Origin: an uncultured bacterium
GTDB taxonomy: Bacteria; Bacillota; Limnochordia; DTU080; JAAYLA01
Assembly (NCBI GenBank): GCA_937983075.1
Contig: CALKAQ010000135.1
Location: 1-23,749, forward strand
DNA length: 23,749 nt
Reading direction: 5' to 3'
Of this stretch, positions 14,438 to 21,586 are shown one piece after another. The first letter of the stretch is position 1. The number at the start of each line of letters is the position of its first letter. A program made the translations under genes and the position numbers. The notes beneath the pieces were generated by a model, which ran no database searches, had not been told where the DNA came from, and saw nothing but the letters and a program-made list of their open reading frames with translations.

Positions 14438-14451
14438 ATAACTCCCCTCAT

Positions 14452-14476
14452 GATCGAAATAGAAATGTTTTCGATC
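14452..14476. promoter_or_regulatory. Perfect 8-bp dyad in the ccm operon leader
   Basis: GATCGAAA (14452-14459) and TTTCGATC (14469-14476) are perfect inverted repeats with a 9-base centre. They lie between the promoter and the ccmE ribosome binding site, so the dyad could be an operator or a leader hairpin. The binding protein is unknown. Confidence 0.5.
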
Positions 14477-14496
14477 CGGACACAATTCCTCCGCCT

Positions 14497-14525
14497 AGTT
14501 TACCAGAACGGGCAATAGCCGTCTA
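14497..14525 (-). promoter_or_regulatory. Extended -10 promoter of the ccm operon
   Basis: On the minus strand TAGACG (14525 to 14520), a 17-base spacer and TGG-TAAACT (box 14502 to 14497) form a sigma-A-like promoter with the extended TGn element, 60 bases before the ccmE ATG. Confidence 0.55.
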
Positions 14526-14861
14526 TAGAAGCATCTTGGCGAACTTGTGCCGATACTGGTTTCTTATTCGCTGTTCTCGGCGCTTCATCCTACTCGGTCC
14601 GCTTCACGAGCCAACAGCGACATTTGTCCTAACGTCGTCGGAGCCGTCAAGTGATCGACGTACAAGCCCGCACATCGCTATGTCCTCTCCATCATACTTC
14701 GCTGTGCCTGAGTCAACTAGGGACAAGTGTCTTTATTACTCAACAAAATAGGACACGGGTCCTCATGACACATGCGGAATGTAATTTTCTGCGGTCAGCG
14801 CACCCTCGGGACAATGTATGCGGGTGCTGCACCAGGAAGTCAGCCGCCGCGATGCCGGGCG
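14526..14861. other. Gene-free spacer between cupredoxin terminator and ccm promoter
   Basis: No supported gene was found on either strand. Several GGACA/TGTCC motifs are scattered through it. An imperfect hairpin is formed by AGGGACAAGTGTC (14719-14731) and GGACACGGGTCCT (14751-14763) with a 20-base AT-rich loop. It could be the remains of a mobile element or a lost gene; no transposase fragment is readable. Confidence 0.4.
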
Positions 14862-14908
14862 CAAAAATCGAAAATGGGCTGCCCCACAGAGGGACAGCCC
14901 ATTTTCGA
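14862..14908 (-). terminator. Rho-independent terminator of the cupredoxin gene
   Basis: A perfect 14-bp stem is formed by TCGAAAATGGGCTG (14868-14881) and its complement at 14895-14908, around a 13-base loop. On the minus strand it is followed by TTTTTG. It lies 37 bases after the cupredoxin stop and separates that gene from the ccm operon. Confidence 0.85.
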
Positions 14909-14945
14909 CCGTCTTCACAGCTGCTGCAAGCTGAGGTTGACGTGA

Positions 14946-15491
14946 TTAAAGCACCAGTTCTTGCGGCACTTCGGCACCGGCCCTGACGGTGATCTTACCG
15001 GTCATGCCTGCCAAGAAGTGCATCAGCTGCGTGCAGCCGTAGATGTATTCGCCTTCTTCAGTGAACGTATACTCCCAGTAGTCTCCAGGATTCAACACCG
15101 GCGACTGGAAGAGCGGCTGGTGGTTTCCATTCAGAAAGTCCTGAAGCTCGTCAACGGTTCCCTGTACAACGTCATGAGGCATTGTAAGCCCCGACGGTTC
15201 ATTGTTTACCCAGCGAACCGTGGTTCCCGGCGGAATGACGACTTCCTTCGGGCTGTACGCCATCATTTCCATGGAGATGACAATGGTCTGCCCTTCGCCG
15301 CTGGCCGCACCGCTGCCGGTGGAAGTGCTTCCGGTTGAAGTGCTGCTGCTGGTGTTCGATGCGACCTGGTTGTTGCTCGCCGTATTGTTCGAAGCGGTTG
15401 TATTGTCCGACTTCTTGCCGCCGCACGCCGCGACGACGAGTGCGAGCACGATGACCAATGCAGTAAATATCCAATTCCGCTTGAATCGCAT
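14946..15491 (-). CDS. Blue-copper (plastocyanin-like) lipoprotein
   Basis: A 181-residue protein. A lipoprotein signal (LALVVAAC, lipidated Cys23) is followed by a Ser/Thr/Asn/Gly-rich flexible linker of about 45 residues. The type I copper domain then has His106 (MPHDV) and C153-x4-H158-x4-M163 (YGCTQLMHFLAGM), the full ligand set of a mononuclear cupredoxin. It would sit on the outer face of the membrane and shuttle electrons, perhaps between respiratory complexes or to a terminal oxidase; the partner is not in the window. The start at 15491 follows AAGGAG by 11 bases. Its own promoter and terminator make it a single-gene unit just upstream of the ccm operon. Nitrosocyanin- or sulfocyanin-like names are possible. 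Confidence 0.85.
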   Translation of the reverse strand: MRFKRNWIFTALVIVLALVVAACGGKKSDNTTASNNTASNNQVASNTSSSTSTGSTSTGSGAASGEGQTIVISMEMMAYSPKEVVIPPGTTVRWVNNEPSGLTMPHDVVQGTVDELQDFLNGNHQPLFQSPVLNPGDYWEYTFTEEGEYIYGCTQLMHFLAGMTGKITVRAGAEVPQELVL

Positions 15492-15537
15492 GAAGCCATT
15501 CACTCCTTGTTGAATTTCAAAGCGTAGCTGCACGCCT

Positions 15538-15566
15538 ATTGTAAAATTGAGAGCGAATTATTGTAA
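15538..15566 (-). promoter_or_regulatory. Candidate promoter of the cupredoxin gene
   Basis: On the minus strand TTACAA (15566 to 15561) and TACAAT (15543 to 15538) are 17 bases apart, 46 bases before the ATG. The heptamer TTACAAT occurs twice, 23 bases apart. A 7-bp inverted repeat AGGGACGAACGTCCCT lies upstream at 15590-15605. Confidence 0.4.
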
Positions 15567-15760
15567 GAGACAGTTGTCGCTAGCCGAGCAGGGACGAACG
15601 TCCCTAACTCGCCCGAACCTTTCTGCTCAACGCGAACCCTTTTTTCTCAGAACGTCGGCGACAAGTTGGGTGGCGTGCGAAGGCCGCGATGATCCCGTCC
15701 AGGCGCTCCGGGTTCGCCTGCATCACCCCCCCTTACGGCTGGCGGTGACCACCGCCCCCG

Positions 15761-16849
15761 TTACTTGCGCTCGATGTACCCCGCGTGAACCAAATATTCC
15801 GCGCTGAGCACGGCGCCTTTGGCCGCTCCCATCTTGGTGTTGTGCGTTACGAGTACGTACTTGATGCCGTTCTCCATGACATGGTCGGCGCGCAGGCGTC
15901 CAACCGTCGTGGTCATGCCATCGCCGCGTTCACGGTCCAAACGCGGTTGCGGCCGGAACGGATCGTCCGTCACATGAATCAGCTCAGGCGGCGCCGAAGG
16001 CAACCCCAACTCGACGAATGATTTGCCGAACTCGCGCATGACCCCGGCGACTTCATCCGGCGAAGCCGGCTTCTCCAACGAAACAAACACGGCTTCGGTG
16101 TGACCATCGAGAACGGGCACCCGGGTACACGTGGCGCTGACGGGCAGCGTCAGAGGCTCAATGGCTTCTCCGACAAAGCGTCCGAGAATTTTCTGTCCTT
16201 CACGCTCCACCTTGCCTTCTTCACCGGGAATGTGCGGAATGACGTTGTCAATAATGTCCATGCCCGGAACACCCGGTGAACGGCCGGCTCCCGAAAGCGC
16301 CTGCATGGAAGTGATGATGGCACTGCGGATTCCGAAGGCGTCGTGCAGGGGCTTCAGCGTGATCGTCAACCCGGTTACGGTGCAGTTGGGAATCGGCGCG
16401 ATGAACCCCCGCCAGCCCCTGCGTTTTTGCTGGACCTTGAGGAGCTCGGCATGATCCATGTTCACGCCTGCGACCAGAATGGGAGTGTCATCTTCGTAAC
16501 GAAACGCCGACGCCGTACTGATAACCGGTGTCGTTTCGGCATAGCGCGGTTCCAGTTCCCGAGCTGCGTCCGATTCTACCGCTGCAAATACGATATCGAC
16601 ATCATCAGCCCGCATGGTCGCCGCGTTTTCAACGACAAGATCCATGATCTCGGGTCCGGGCGGCGTGCCGACAAGGTATTTGAAATTCCCCGACGCGTCT
16701 GTAAGAGCCTCGCGATATGTCTTGCCCGCAGACCGCTCTGAAGCAGCTAGTTTGACAATCTCAAACCAAGGGTGATTTGCGAGTGCAGGGATGAACTGCT
16801 GACCCGCCATCCCCGTCGCTCCTACAATTGCAACACGCAATTTTCTCAC
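15761..16849 (-). CDS. asd: Aspartate-semialdehyde dehydrogenase, archaeal/eukaryotic type (or malonyl-CoA reductase-like)
   Basis: A 362-residue NADP-binding dehydrogenase. Rossmann motif GATGMAGQ is at 10-17, AASERSAGKTY at 36-45, catalytic Cys156 in PNCTVTGLTITLKPL, TMQALSGAG-like SMQALSGAGR, and CTRVPVLDGHTEAVFV with His250. RPQPRLDRERGDGMTTTVGR and HNTKMGAAKG follow. These match the M. jannaschii ASADH subfamily, not the bacterial Asd normally found in Bacilli. The reaction is aspartyl phosphate to aspartate semialdehyde, in lysine, threonine and methionine synthesis and, in spore-formers, dipicolinate. Sulfolobus malonyl-CoA reductase is a close paralog, so substrate is not certain. The start is GTG 16849 with GAGGG 10 bases upstream. 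No dapA or lysC is next to it. Confidence 0.9.
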   Translation of the reverse strand: MRKLRVAIVGATGMAGQQFIPALANHPWFEIVKLAASERSAGKTYREALTDASGNFKYLVGTPPGPEIMDLVVENAATMRADDVDIVFAAVESDAARELEPRYAETTPVISTASAFRYEDDTPILVAGVNMDHAELLKVQQKRRGWRGFIAPIPNCTVTGLTITLKPLHDAFGIRSAIITSMQALSGAGRSPGVPGMDIIDNVIPHIPGEEGKVEREGQKILGRFVGEAIEPLTLPVSATCTRVPVLDGHTEAVFVSLEKPASPDEVAGVMREFGKSFVELGLPSAPPELIHVTDDPFRPQPRLDRERGDGMTTTVGRLRADHVMENGIKYVLVTHNTKMGAAKGAVLSAEYLVHAGYIERK

Positions 16850-16881
16850 GGCGAAACTACCCTCTTTCTATCCCGGTGATT

Positions 16882-16911
16882 GCATATTGGGTGGCTCGGC
16901 AAACCATACTT
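16882..16911 (+). promoter_or_regulatory. Sigma-G-like promoter
   Basis: GCATA at 16882-16886, an 18-base spacer and CATACTT at 16905-16911 fit the forespore sigma-G pattern (gHATR, 17-18, CATWHTA) with one mismatch in the -10. It lies 30 bases upstream of the small gene at 16941. Confidence 0.45.
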
Positions 16912-16940
16912 TCCATAAGATGCTTTTGCGAGGTGTCGAT

Positions 16941-17123
16941 ATGCATACCGCCGATTCCGTTCAAAGCCCGTTCAACTTGCAAACCATTCAACAGGCGATG
17001 CTCGCCTTGGCTTCCCGGACCGATTTGACACCCGAGGCCAAACGGCGCGGCATTGCCTCTTTGCAGTCTGCGCTGAACCGCATGCAAGCTCAGACGGGTA
17101 AGCTCTCGTCGCCGATGCGCTGA
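16941..17123 (+). CDS. Small hypothetical protein, possibly forespore-expressed
   Basis: A 60-residue hydrophilic protein beginning MHTADSVQSPFNLQTIQQAM. Two amphipathic helices are likely (LQTIQQAMLALASR and PEAKRRGIASLQSALNRMQAQ), and there is no membrane segment or cysteine. GAGGTG lies about 5 bases before the ATG. It is divergent from the asd gene, with a sigma-G-like promoter upstream. I do not recognise the family. The promoter suggests expression in the developing spore, but that is inference. Confidence 0.6.
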   Translation: MHTADSVQSPFNLQTIQQAMLALASRTDLTPEAKRRGIASLQSALNRMQAQTGKLSSPMR

Positions 17124-17331
17124 GCGAAGTTTGAACCCCATTTTCCTGTTGCCAAGAATCAGTTTATCAGTTCAAGGCAATAGCCGAAGCCCAATACTTC
17201 TTCTCGAATGAGCACAAGAAAACCTGCGGCTCGGGTGCAAATGAACCCTGCTTCCATATTTCATATGTGCAGTGGACCGCAAACGCACCAGGGCAACTGC
17301 AACTTCTTGAACGTACGATTTCATCCTGACC

Positions 17332-17346
17332 TGTTACATTGTAACA
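17332..17346. promoter_or_regulatory. Perfect 15-bp palindrome in an otherwise empty spacer
   Basis: TGTTACA-T-TGTAACA is a perfect 7-bp inverted repeat with a one-base centre, in the 283-bp gene-free stretch between the small gene (ends 17123) and bioY (ends 17407). It fits neither the TnrA/GlnR pattern (TGTNA-N7-TNACA) nor the BirA pattern. It may be an operator for an unseen short transcript. Confidence 0.35.
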
Positions 17347-17406
17347 CAAGTGGACGCTGCTGGCTGTACACTCACTGAACTTTGCCAGACGAAAGAAGAC
17401 GACGGA

Positions 17407-17976
17407 TCACAGGGAAGAGTCACCGGAAGCTCCCGCAGCCGGACGTATTCCTCGTATCGCGAGAGCTTGTACGAGAGCGATCCCCATGAGCGCTTTCACC
17501 GCGTCGACAAACATAAACGGCACCATGACGCTCACCGCGGGAGCGAGGCCACCCAGATGCCATCCCAGCCAACCGAGTCCAAATACGTAGACGACGACGA
17601 TCCCCGCTGCCATTGCGAGCGCGGTGATCCACAAGGCGGGTTTGCCCGGCCCACGGTGAAAGCGTTCGAGCACCCAGCCGGTCAGCCAAGCGCCGGCAAT
17701 GAAACCGATGAGAAACCCTCCCGTAGTGCCGAGCAAATGCCCCAACCCCGCGCCGCGTCCCGAAAACACCGGCAAGCCGGCAAGTCCGATGAGGACATAT
17801 GTAATTTGACTCAAAGCCCCTAACCGACTGCCAAGCATGGCACCGGCCAATAGCGTGAACAACAGCTGAAGCGTGAACGGAACGGGTCCGACCGGAATGG
17901 AAAATACAGCGCCAACCGCTGTAAGCGCGGCAAACAAGCCGACCAATGCGATTTCTTTGCTCTTTCTCGCCTGCAA
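17407..17976 (-). CDS. bioY: Biotin transporter substrate-binding protein BioY
   Basis: A 189-residue protein with about six membrane segments. It starts LQARKSKEIALVGLFAALTA and has FSIPVGPVPFTLQLLFTLLAG, GLAGLPVFSGRGAGLGHLLG and TTGGFLIGFIAGAWL, all typical of BioY. It is the S component of an ECF-type transporter that binds biotin, either alone or with an EcfAAT module not present here. The start is TTG 17976 behind GAGGTG with 6 bases between; longer in-frame starts would run through the operator. A BirA operator lies just upstream, and birA is the next gene up on the same strand but ends at its own terminator. The stop is at 17407, and no clear terminator was found after it. Confidence 0.93.
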   Translation of the reverse strand: MQARKSKEIALVGLFAALTAVGAVFSIPVGPVPFTLQLLFTLLAGAMLGSRLGALSQITYVLIGLAGLPVFSGRGAGLGHLLGTTGGFLIGFIAGAWLTGWVLERFHRGPGKPALWITALAMAAGIVVVYVFGLGWLGWHLGGLAPAVSVMVPFMFVDAVKALMGIALVQALAIRGIRPAAGASGDSSL

Positions 17977-18026
17977 ACCTATCACCTCATGTATTATGAT
18001 TTCTGCCCTAAAGCAGTTCGCCACAA

Positions 18027-18059
18027 TTGTCAACCTTTCCTTCTCATGTAGGTTGACAT
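18027..18059. promoter_or_regulatory. BirA-type biotin operator upstream of bioY
   Basis: TTGTCAACC (18027-18035), 15 bases, then GGTTGACAT (18051-18059) matches the BirA operator pattern TTGTTAACC-N14-16-GGTTAACAA with one internal change per half plus one end mismatch. On the minus strand the TTGACA inside the downstream half-site would be the -35 of bioY, so bound BirA-biotinyl-AMP would block transcription. The -10 is weak. Confidence 0.8.
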
Positions 18060-18065
18060 TCATTC

Positions 18066-18106
18066 TAAAAGAAATCTCCCGCACGTGCTACAGCTTGCGC
18101 GGGAGA
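18066..18106 (-). terminator. Rho-independent terminator after birA
   Basis: On the minus strand TCTCCCGC...GCGGGAGA (18106 to 18075) forms an 8-10 bp stem, followed by TTTCTTTT. It lies 12 bases after the birA stop and isolates bioY transcription. Confidence 0.85.
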
Positions 18107-18118
18107 CGCCCGAGAACT

Positions 18119-19096
18119 TTATTTGCTATGGCGTATGCTCACTTCACCGGAATGCAGATGGTGCTCTCTGCCCTGGGTGTCGACGACAACCAGCGCCCCC
18201 GCATCGTCTATGGCGACCGCTCGGCCTTCCCAAACCTCTTCGTTGGTATGCACAGCAACCCATTTCCCTGTCGTGATGCAAAGTCTGCGGACTTCATCGA
18301 TAAGCGTCTGAAACTGATCTTCCAAGCCTTGCTGATACAAGCGCTCAAGATGCTGCAAATATTCGACGAGAAGCACAACGCGGTCGACGTGGCTGCCCGT
18401 AAACTCTTTTAAGCTCCCGGCGGAGTTCTGAACCTCCGGTGGAAAGCTTTCCGGACGGACGTTGGCGTTGATGCCGGATCCGATGACCGCGTAATTCACA
18501 CGGTCCAATTCGGCACTCATTTCAACCAAAATGCCGCAAACCTTTTTCCCTTCTACCTGTACATCATTCGGCCACTTGAGCACCGCCTCGAGGCCGCACG
18601 CCGCTCGAATCGCCTGGCAAACCGCCACTGCGGCGAGCAGCGTGAGCTTGGGCGCTTCAAACGGAGACATGGTTGGACGCAAGATCAGCGAAGCGAAAAT
18701 CCCTTCGGCGAATGGCGATGTCCAGCTCCGCCCCCTGCGTCCCTTCCCTGCAGTCTGCTCTTCAGCGACAACCATGGTTCCCTCAGGCGCACCATGGCGT
18801 GCCATTTCCCGAGCCAGATCATTGGTAGAGCCGACTCGCTCATAGTACGCGATTTCCCGCCCGACGATGTTCGTCTGCAGACGTGCTTGAAGTTCCCACG
18901 GATACAACCGGTCCGGCCGTTCGACCAAACGGTAGCCTTTGCGCGGTGCGGCCTCGACAACGTAACCGAGCTCTCGCAAAGCGACAATTTGCTTCCACAC
19001 CGCCGTTCGACTCACGTCCAGCCGCTGGGCGAGTTCGCCGCCGGAAATGTAGCCCCCCGACGCTTCAGAAAATGCCTGCAGTATCTTCGCTCGCAT
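18119..19096 (-). CDS. birA: Bifunctional biotin-protein ligase / biotin repressor BirA
   Basis: A 325-residue protein. The N-terminal winged helix (about residues 5-60) has a helix-turn-helix in GGELAQRLDVSRTAVWKQIV. The ligase domain has GSTND, the biotinyl-AMP loop GKGRRGR at 117-123, KWPNDV at 174-179 and GIGINVN-like GSGINANV. A C-terminal SH3-like domain ends the protein. It attaches biotin to the carboxylase BCCP and, when loaded with biotinyl-AMP, represses biotin genes. The HTH and the operator before bioY show that it is the regulatory class. ATG 19096 follows GGTGGAG by 6 bases; a GTG at 19114 overlapping the folB stop is an alternative. It is co-transcribed with folB and ends at a strong terminator. 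Confidence 0.95.
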   Translation of the reverse strand: MRAKILQAFSEASGGYISGGELAQRLDVSRTAVWKQIVALRELGYVVEAAPRKGYRLVERPDRLYPWELQARLQTNIVGREIAYYERVGSTNDLAREMARHGAPEGTMVVAEEQTAGKGRRGRSWTSPFAEGIFASLILRPTMSPFEAPKLTLLAAVAVCQAIRAACGLEAVLKWPNDVQVEGKKVCGILVEMSAELDRVNYAVIGSGINANVRPESFPPEVQNSAGSLKEFTGSHVDRVVLLVEYLQHLERLYQQGLEDQFQTLIDEVRRLCITTGKWVAVHTNEEVWEGRAVAIDDAGALVVVDTQGREHHLHSGEVSIRHSK

Positions 19097-19110
19097 CCGG
19101 GTCTCCACCT

Positions 19111-19479
19111 TCACACGTCGTGCCGTTCGCGTGTAATCTCAATTTCCACCGTATCCAACAGGCCGCCGAGGCTCACGTGCGGCTTGCGCACACGCACAAT
19201 CACCTGTTCCAACGGGAAATCCGCCCTTATCGCGTTGGCGATGGTTTCCGCGAGACGCTCCAGCAGCTTGAATGATTGACCCTGTACGATTTCCCGGACA
19301 ATTTGATAGACCCGAGTATAGTCGACCGTTGCATCAAGATTATCGCTTTGGCCGGCCGGCTTTAGGTTCAGCCGCATCTCAACGTCGACTTCAAATCGTT
19401 GTCCCAACTCTTGTTCCGAAGCCAGCACGCCGTGGTACGCATAAAACGTCATGCCACGCAATCGAATCCAATCACGCAT
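19111..19479 (-). CDS. folB: Dihydroneopterin aldolase FolB
   Basis: A 122-residue protein of typical FolB length. Motifs include RLRGMTFYAYHGVLASEQELGQ, DATVDYTRVY, KLLERLAETIA and RVRKPHVSLGGLLDTVEIEI, containing the conserved Tyr, Glu and Lys of the active site. It converts dihydroneopterin to 6-hydroxymethyl-dihydropterin and glycolaldehyde in folate synthesis. The start at 19479 follows GGAGG by 8 bases. folP and folK, its usual neighbours in Bacillus, are not adjacent; birA follows immediately, so folB and birA probably form one transcript. A terminator lies upstream after ftsH. Confidence 0.95.
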   Translation of the reverse strand: MRDWIRLRGMTFYAYHGVLASEQELGQRFEVDVEMRLNLKPAGQSDNLDATVDYTRVYQIVREIVQGQSFKLLERLAETIANAIRADFPLEQVIVRVRKPHVSLGGLLDTVEIEITRERHDV

Positions 19480-19508
19480 TCAATCATCCTCCATGCGGCA
19501 ATGCAGCC

Positions 19509-19555
19509 CAAAAATCAAATGAGGCCGCCGGGAATGCCTCTCCCCAACGGCCTCA
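19509..19555 (-). terminator. Rho-independent terminator after ftsH
   Basis: On the minus strand TGAGGCCGTTGGG pairs with CCCGGCGGCCTCA (two G-U pairs), followed by TTTGATTTTT. The hairpin occupies 19520-19555, with the T tract at 19510-19519. It lies between the ftsH stop and the folB start, so folB-birA need their own promoter. Confidence 0.85.
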
Positions 19556-19621
19556 CACGCTGCAGACGGCAGCGCAGCGATGGTCCAAAAATGCCCACAC
19601 AAAGCCTCCGCCTGCGCCGGA

Positions 19622-21586
19622 TCACTCAAGACCCATTGCAGGTTTCGGCGCCTTTTTCAAGCCGAGGCCTTCCGGAGCTCCGGACTCCTTCGCCGCATCG
19701 CCGGTGACGGTCCGCTGCGTATCCCCGCTTGCCTCCGTGATTCCAGCCGCAGCTGCGCCGCCCTCATTGCCCTCCGCCTGTTCGCCCTCATTCATCAAGC
19801 GTTCAAATTCGTCGCGGTTGATCGTCTCCTTCTCGAGGAGGTATTTGACGACCAGTTCGACTTTATCCCAGTGCTTCTCGAGAATATCACGGGCACGCTG
19901 ATGGCCTCGTTCGATAAGCGCACGGACTTCCCGGTCGATTTGGGCCGCCACTTCCTCGGAATAGTCGCGCTCCCGGCCGAAATCGCGGCCCAAGAAGACA
20001 TTTTCGCCGCGAGAGCTTCCGAAGGTCAGAAGACCCAAATCTTCGTTCATGCCCCATTCGGTGATCATCGTGCGAGCGAGCTTCGTCACGCGCTCGAGAT
20101 CGTTTTGAGCACCGGTGGTCACTTTGTCCCGGTTGTACTTGATTTCTTCCGCTGCACGGCCGCCGAGCATGTTGGCAATAATGTCTTCCAGTTCGGCCCG
20201 GGTACGGACGGCCCGTTCCTCCTCCGGCAGCATCATGGTATAACCGCCGGCCTGCCCGCGTCCGACGATCGTCACCTTGTGGACGGGGTCGCAGTGCTCG
20301 AGAAAGTGTGCGACGACTGCGTGACCGGCCTCGTGGTATGCGAACACTTCACGGTCTTGTTCCGTGATGATGCGGCGCTTCCGCTCGGGGCCCATGAGCA
20401 CGCGGTCGATGGCTTCTTCACACTCATCCATCGAAATGACTTTCTTCCCGCGACGGGCCGCAAGAATCGCCGCCTCGTTCATGACGTTGGCCAAATCCGC
20501 TCCTGAGAAACCGGGCGTTCGTCGGGCCAAAACGGCAAGATCGACATCGTCGGCAAGCGGCTTGTTTCGAGCGTGAATCGCGAGAATCTCTTCCCTACCC
20601 TGAACATCCGGTCGGTCGACGATGATCTTGCGGTCAAACCGCCCCGGACGCAGGAGTGCCGGGTCAAGAACATCCGGACGGTTCGTAGCAGCCATGACAA
20701 TAATCCCGCTGTTCGGCTCAAAACCGTCCATTTCGACCAAAAGCTGGTTCAACGTCTGTTCACGCTCATCGTGTCCGCCGCCCAATCCGGCACCACGCTG
20801 GCGCCCGACGGCGTCCAGCTCGTCGATGAACACGATGCATGGCGCGTTTTTCTTCGCCGTGTCAAACAAGTCGCGCACACGCGAAGCACCGACGCCGACA
20901 AACATTTCGACAAAATCCGAACCTGAGATGCTGAAAAACGGAACTCCGGCCTCGCCAGCAACGGCTCGGGCCAGCAGCGTCTTGCCGGTTCCGGGAGGAC
21001 CCGAAAGCAGAACCCCTTTCGGAATTCTGGCACCCAGCTCGACAAAACGCTTCGGATGCTTTAAGAACTCGACGATTTCAACGAGTTCCTGCTTCGCCTC
21101 ATCCAACCCGGCGACATCGTCGAACCGAACTTTGACCTTATCTTCGGTGTGCAGTTTGGCCCGGCTCTTTCCGAACGACATCGCTCGGTTGGAGCCGCCT
21201 TGCATTTGGTTCATGATAAAGAGCCAAATGCCGATGAAGATTACGAGTGTGATGATGTGCGGCAGAAACGTGATCCACCATGGAGGCTGCGTTTGCGGGT
21301 CTGCCGCAACGTGCACACCGGCTTCACGAAGCTCTAGGCTGAGATTCACCGTATCCCGAGGGATGACAACGATAATTTTGCTGCCATCCGCCAAAGTTCC
21401 GCTAAGCTCGTAATCGTTCAAAAAACGGGCACTCTTGACCTCACCTGCTTCAACCAAATCGAGGAACTCACCGAAATCGACATTTCTCGGTGCGTCCGTC
21501 GGCGGCCGGAAAAGCGCGGTGATGGTCGCGACCGCCAGTATGGCAATGAGCAGGTAGAGACTGACACCCCTGAGGAATCGATTCAA
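19622..21586 (-). CDS. ftsH: ATP-dependent zinc metalloprotease FtsH
   Basis: A 654-residue protein. TM1 at about 8-26, an external FtsH_ext region, TM2 at about 107-126. The AAA domain has Walker A GPPGTGKT (196-203), Walker B CIVFIDELDAVG, and the second region of homology ATNRPDVLDPALLRPGRFDR. The protease domain has HEAGH (418-422) and the third zinc ligand D496. A C-terminal tail from about 600 is rich in Gly/Ala/Glu and low in order. FtsH degrades membrane and regulatory proteins and is needed for sporulation in Bacillus. The start is TTG 21586 behind GGAGGG with 6 bases between; the frame is open further upstream, but that part reads as leader. It has its own promoter upstream; hpt, which usually precedes it, is missing. 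Confidence 0.97.
   Translation of the reverse strand: MNRFLRGVSLYLLIAILAVATITALFRPPTDAPRNVDFGEFLDLVEAGEVKSARFLNDYELSGTLADGSKIIVVIPRDTVNLSLELREAGVHVAADPQTQPPWWITFLPHIITLVIFIGIWLFIMNQMQGGSNRAMSFGKSRAKLHTEDKVKVRFDDVAGLDEAKQELVEIVEFLKHPKRFVELGARIPKGVLLSGPPGTGKTLLARAVAGEAGVPFFSISGSDFVEMFVGVGASRVRDLFDTAKKNAPCIVFIDELDAVGRQRGAGLGGGHDEREQTLNQLLVEMDGFEPNSGIIVMAATNRPDVLDPALLRPGRFDRKIIVDRPDVQGREEILAIHARNKPLADDVDLAVLARRTPGFSGADLANVMNEAAILAARRGKKVISMDECEEAIDRVLMGPERKRRIITEQDREVFAYHEAGHAVVAHFLEHCDPVHKVTIVGRGQAGGYTMMLPEEERAVRTRAELEDIIANMLGGRAAEEIKYNRDKVTTGAQNDLERVTKLARTMITEWGMNEDLGLLTFGSSRGENVFLGRDFGRERDYSEEVAAQIDREVRALIERGHQRARDILEKHWDKVELVVKYLLEKETINRDEFERLMNEGEQAEGNEGGAAAAGITEASGDTQRTVTGDAAKESGAPEGLGLKKAPKPAMGLE

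Noticed and set aside
15604..15723. 39-codon minus-strand frame after asd (MQANPERLDGIIAAF) with AAGGGGGG just before its ATG
   Set aside because: Spacing to the ATG is only 2 bases, the end turns into low-complexity basic residues, and no family is recognised.
17172..17324. 50-codon minus-strand frame (MKSYVQEVAVAL) next to the 15-bp palindrome
   Set aside because: Weak ribosome binding site, no recognisable family, and overlapping frames of similar quality on the same strand.
17332..17346. TnrA/GlnR box interpretation of the palindrome
   Set aside because: TnrA/GlnR sites need TGTNA-N7-TNACA; here the spacing is N5.
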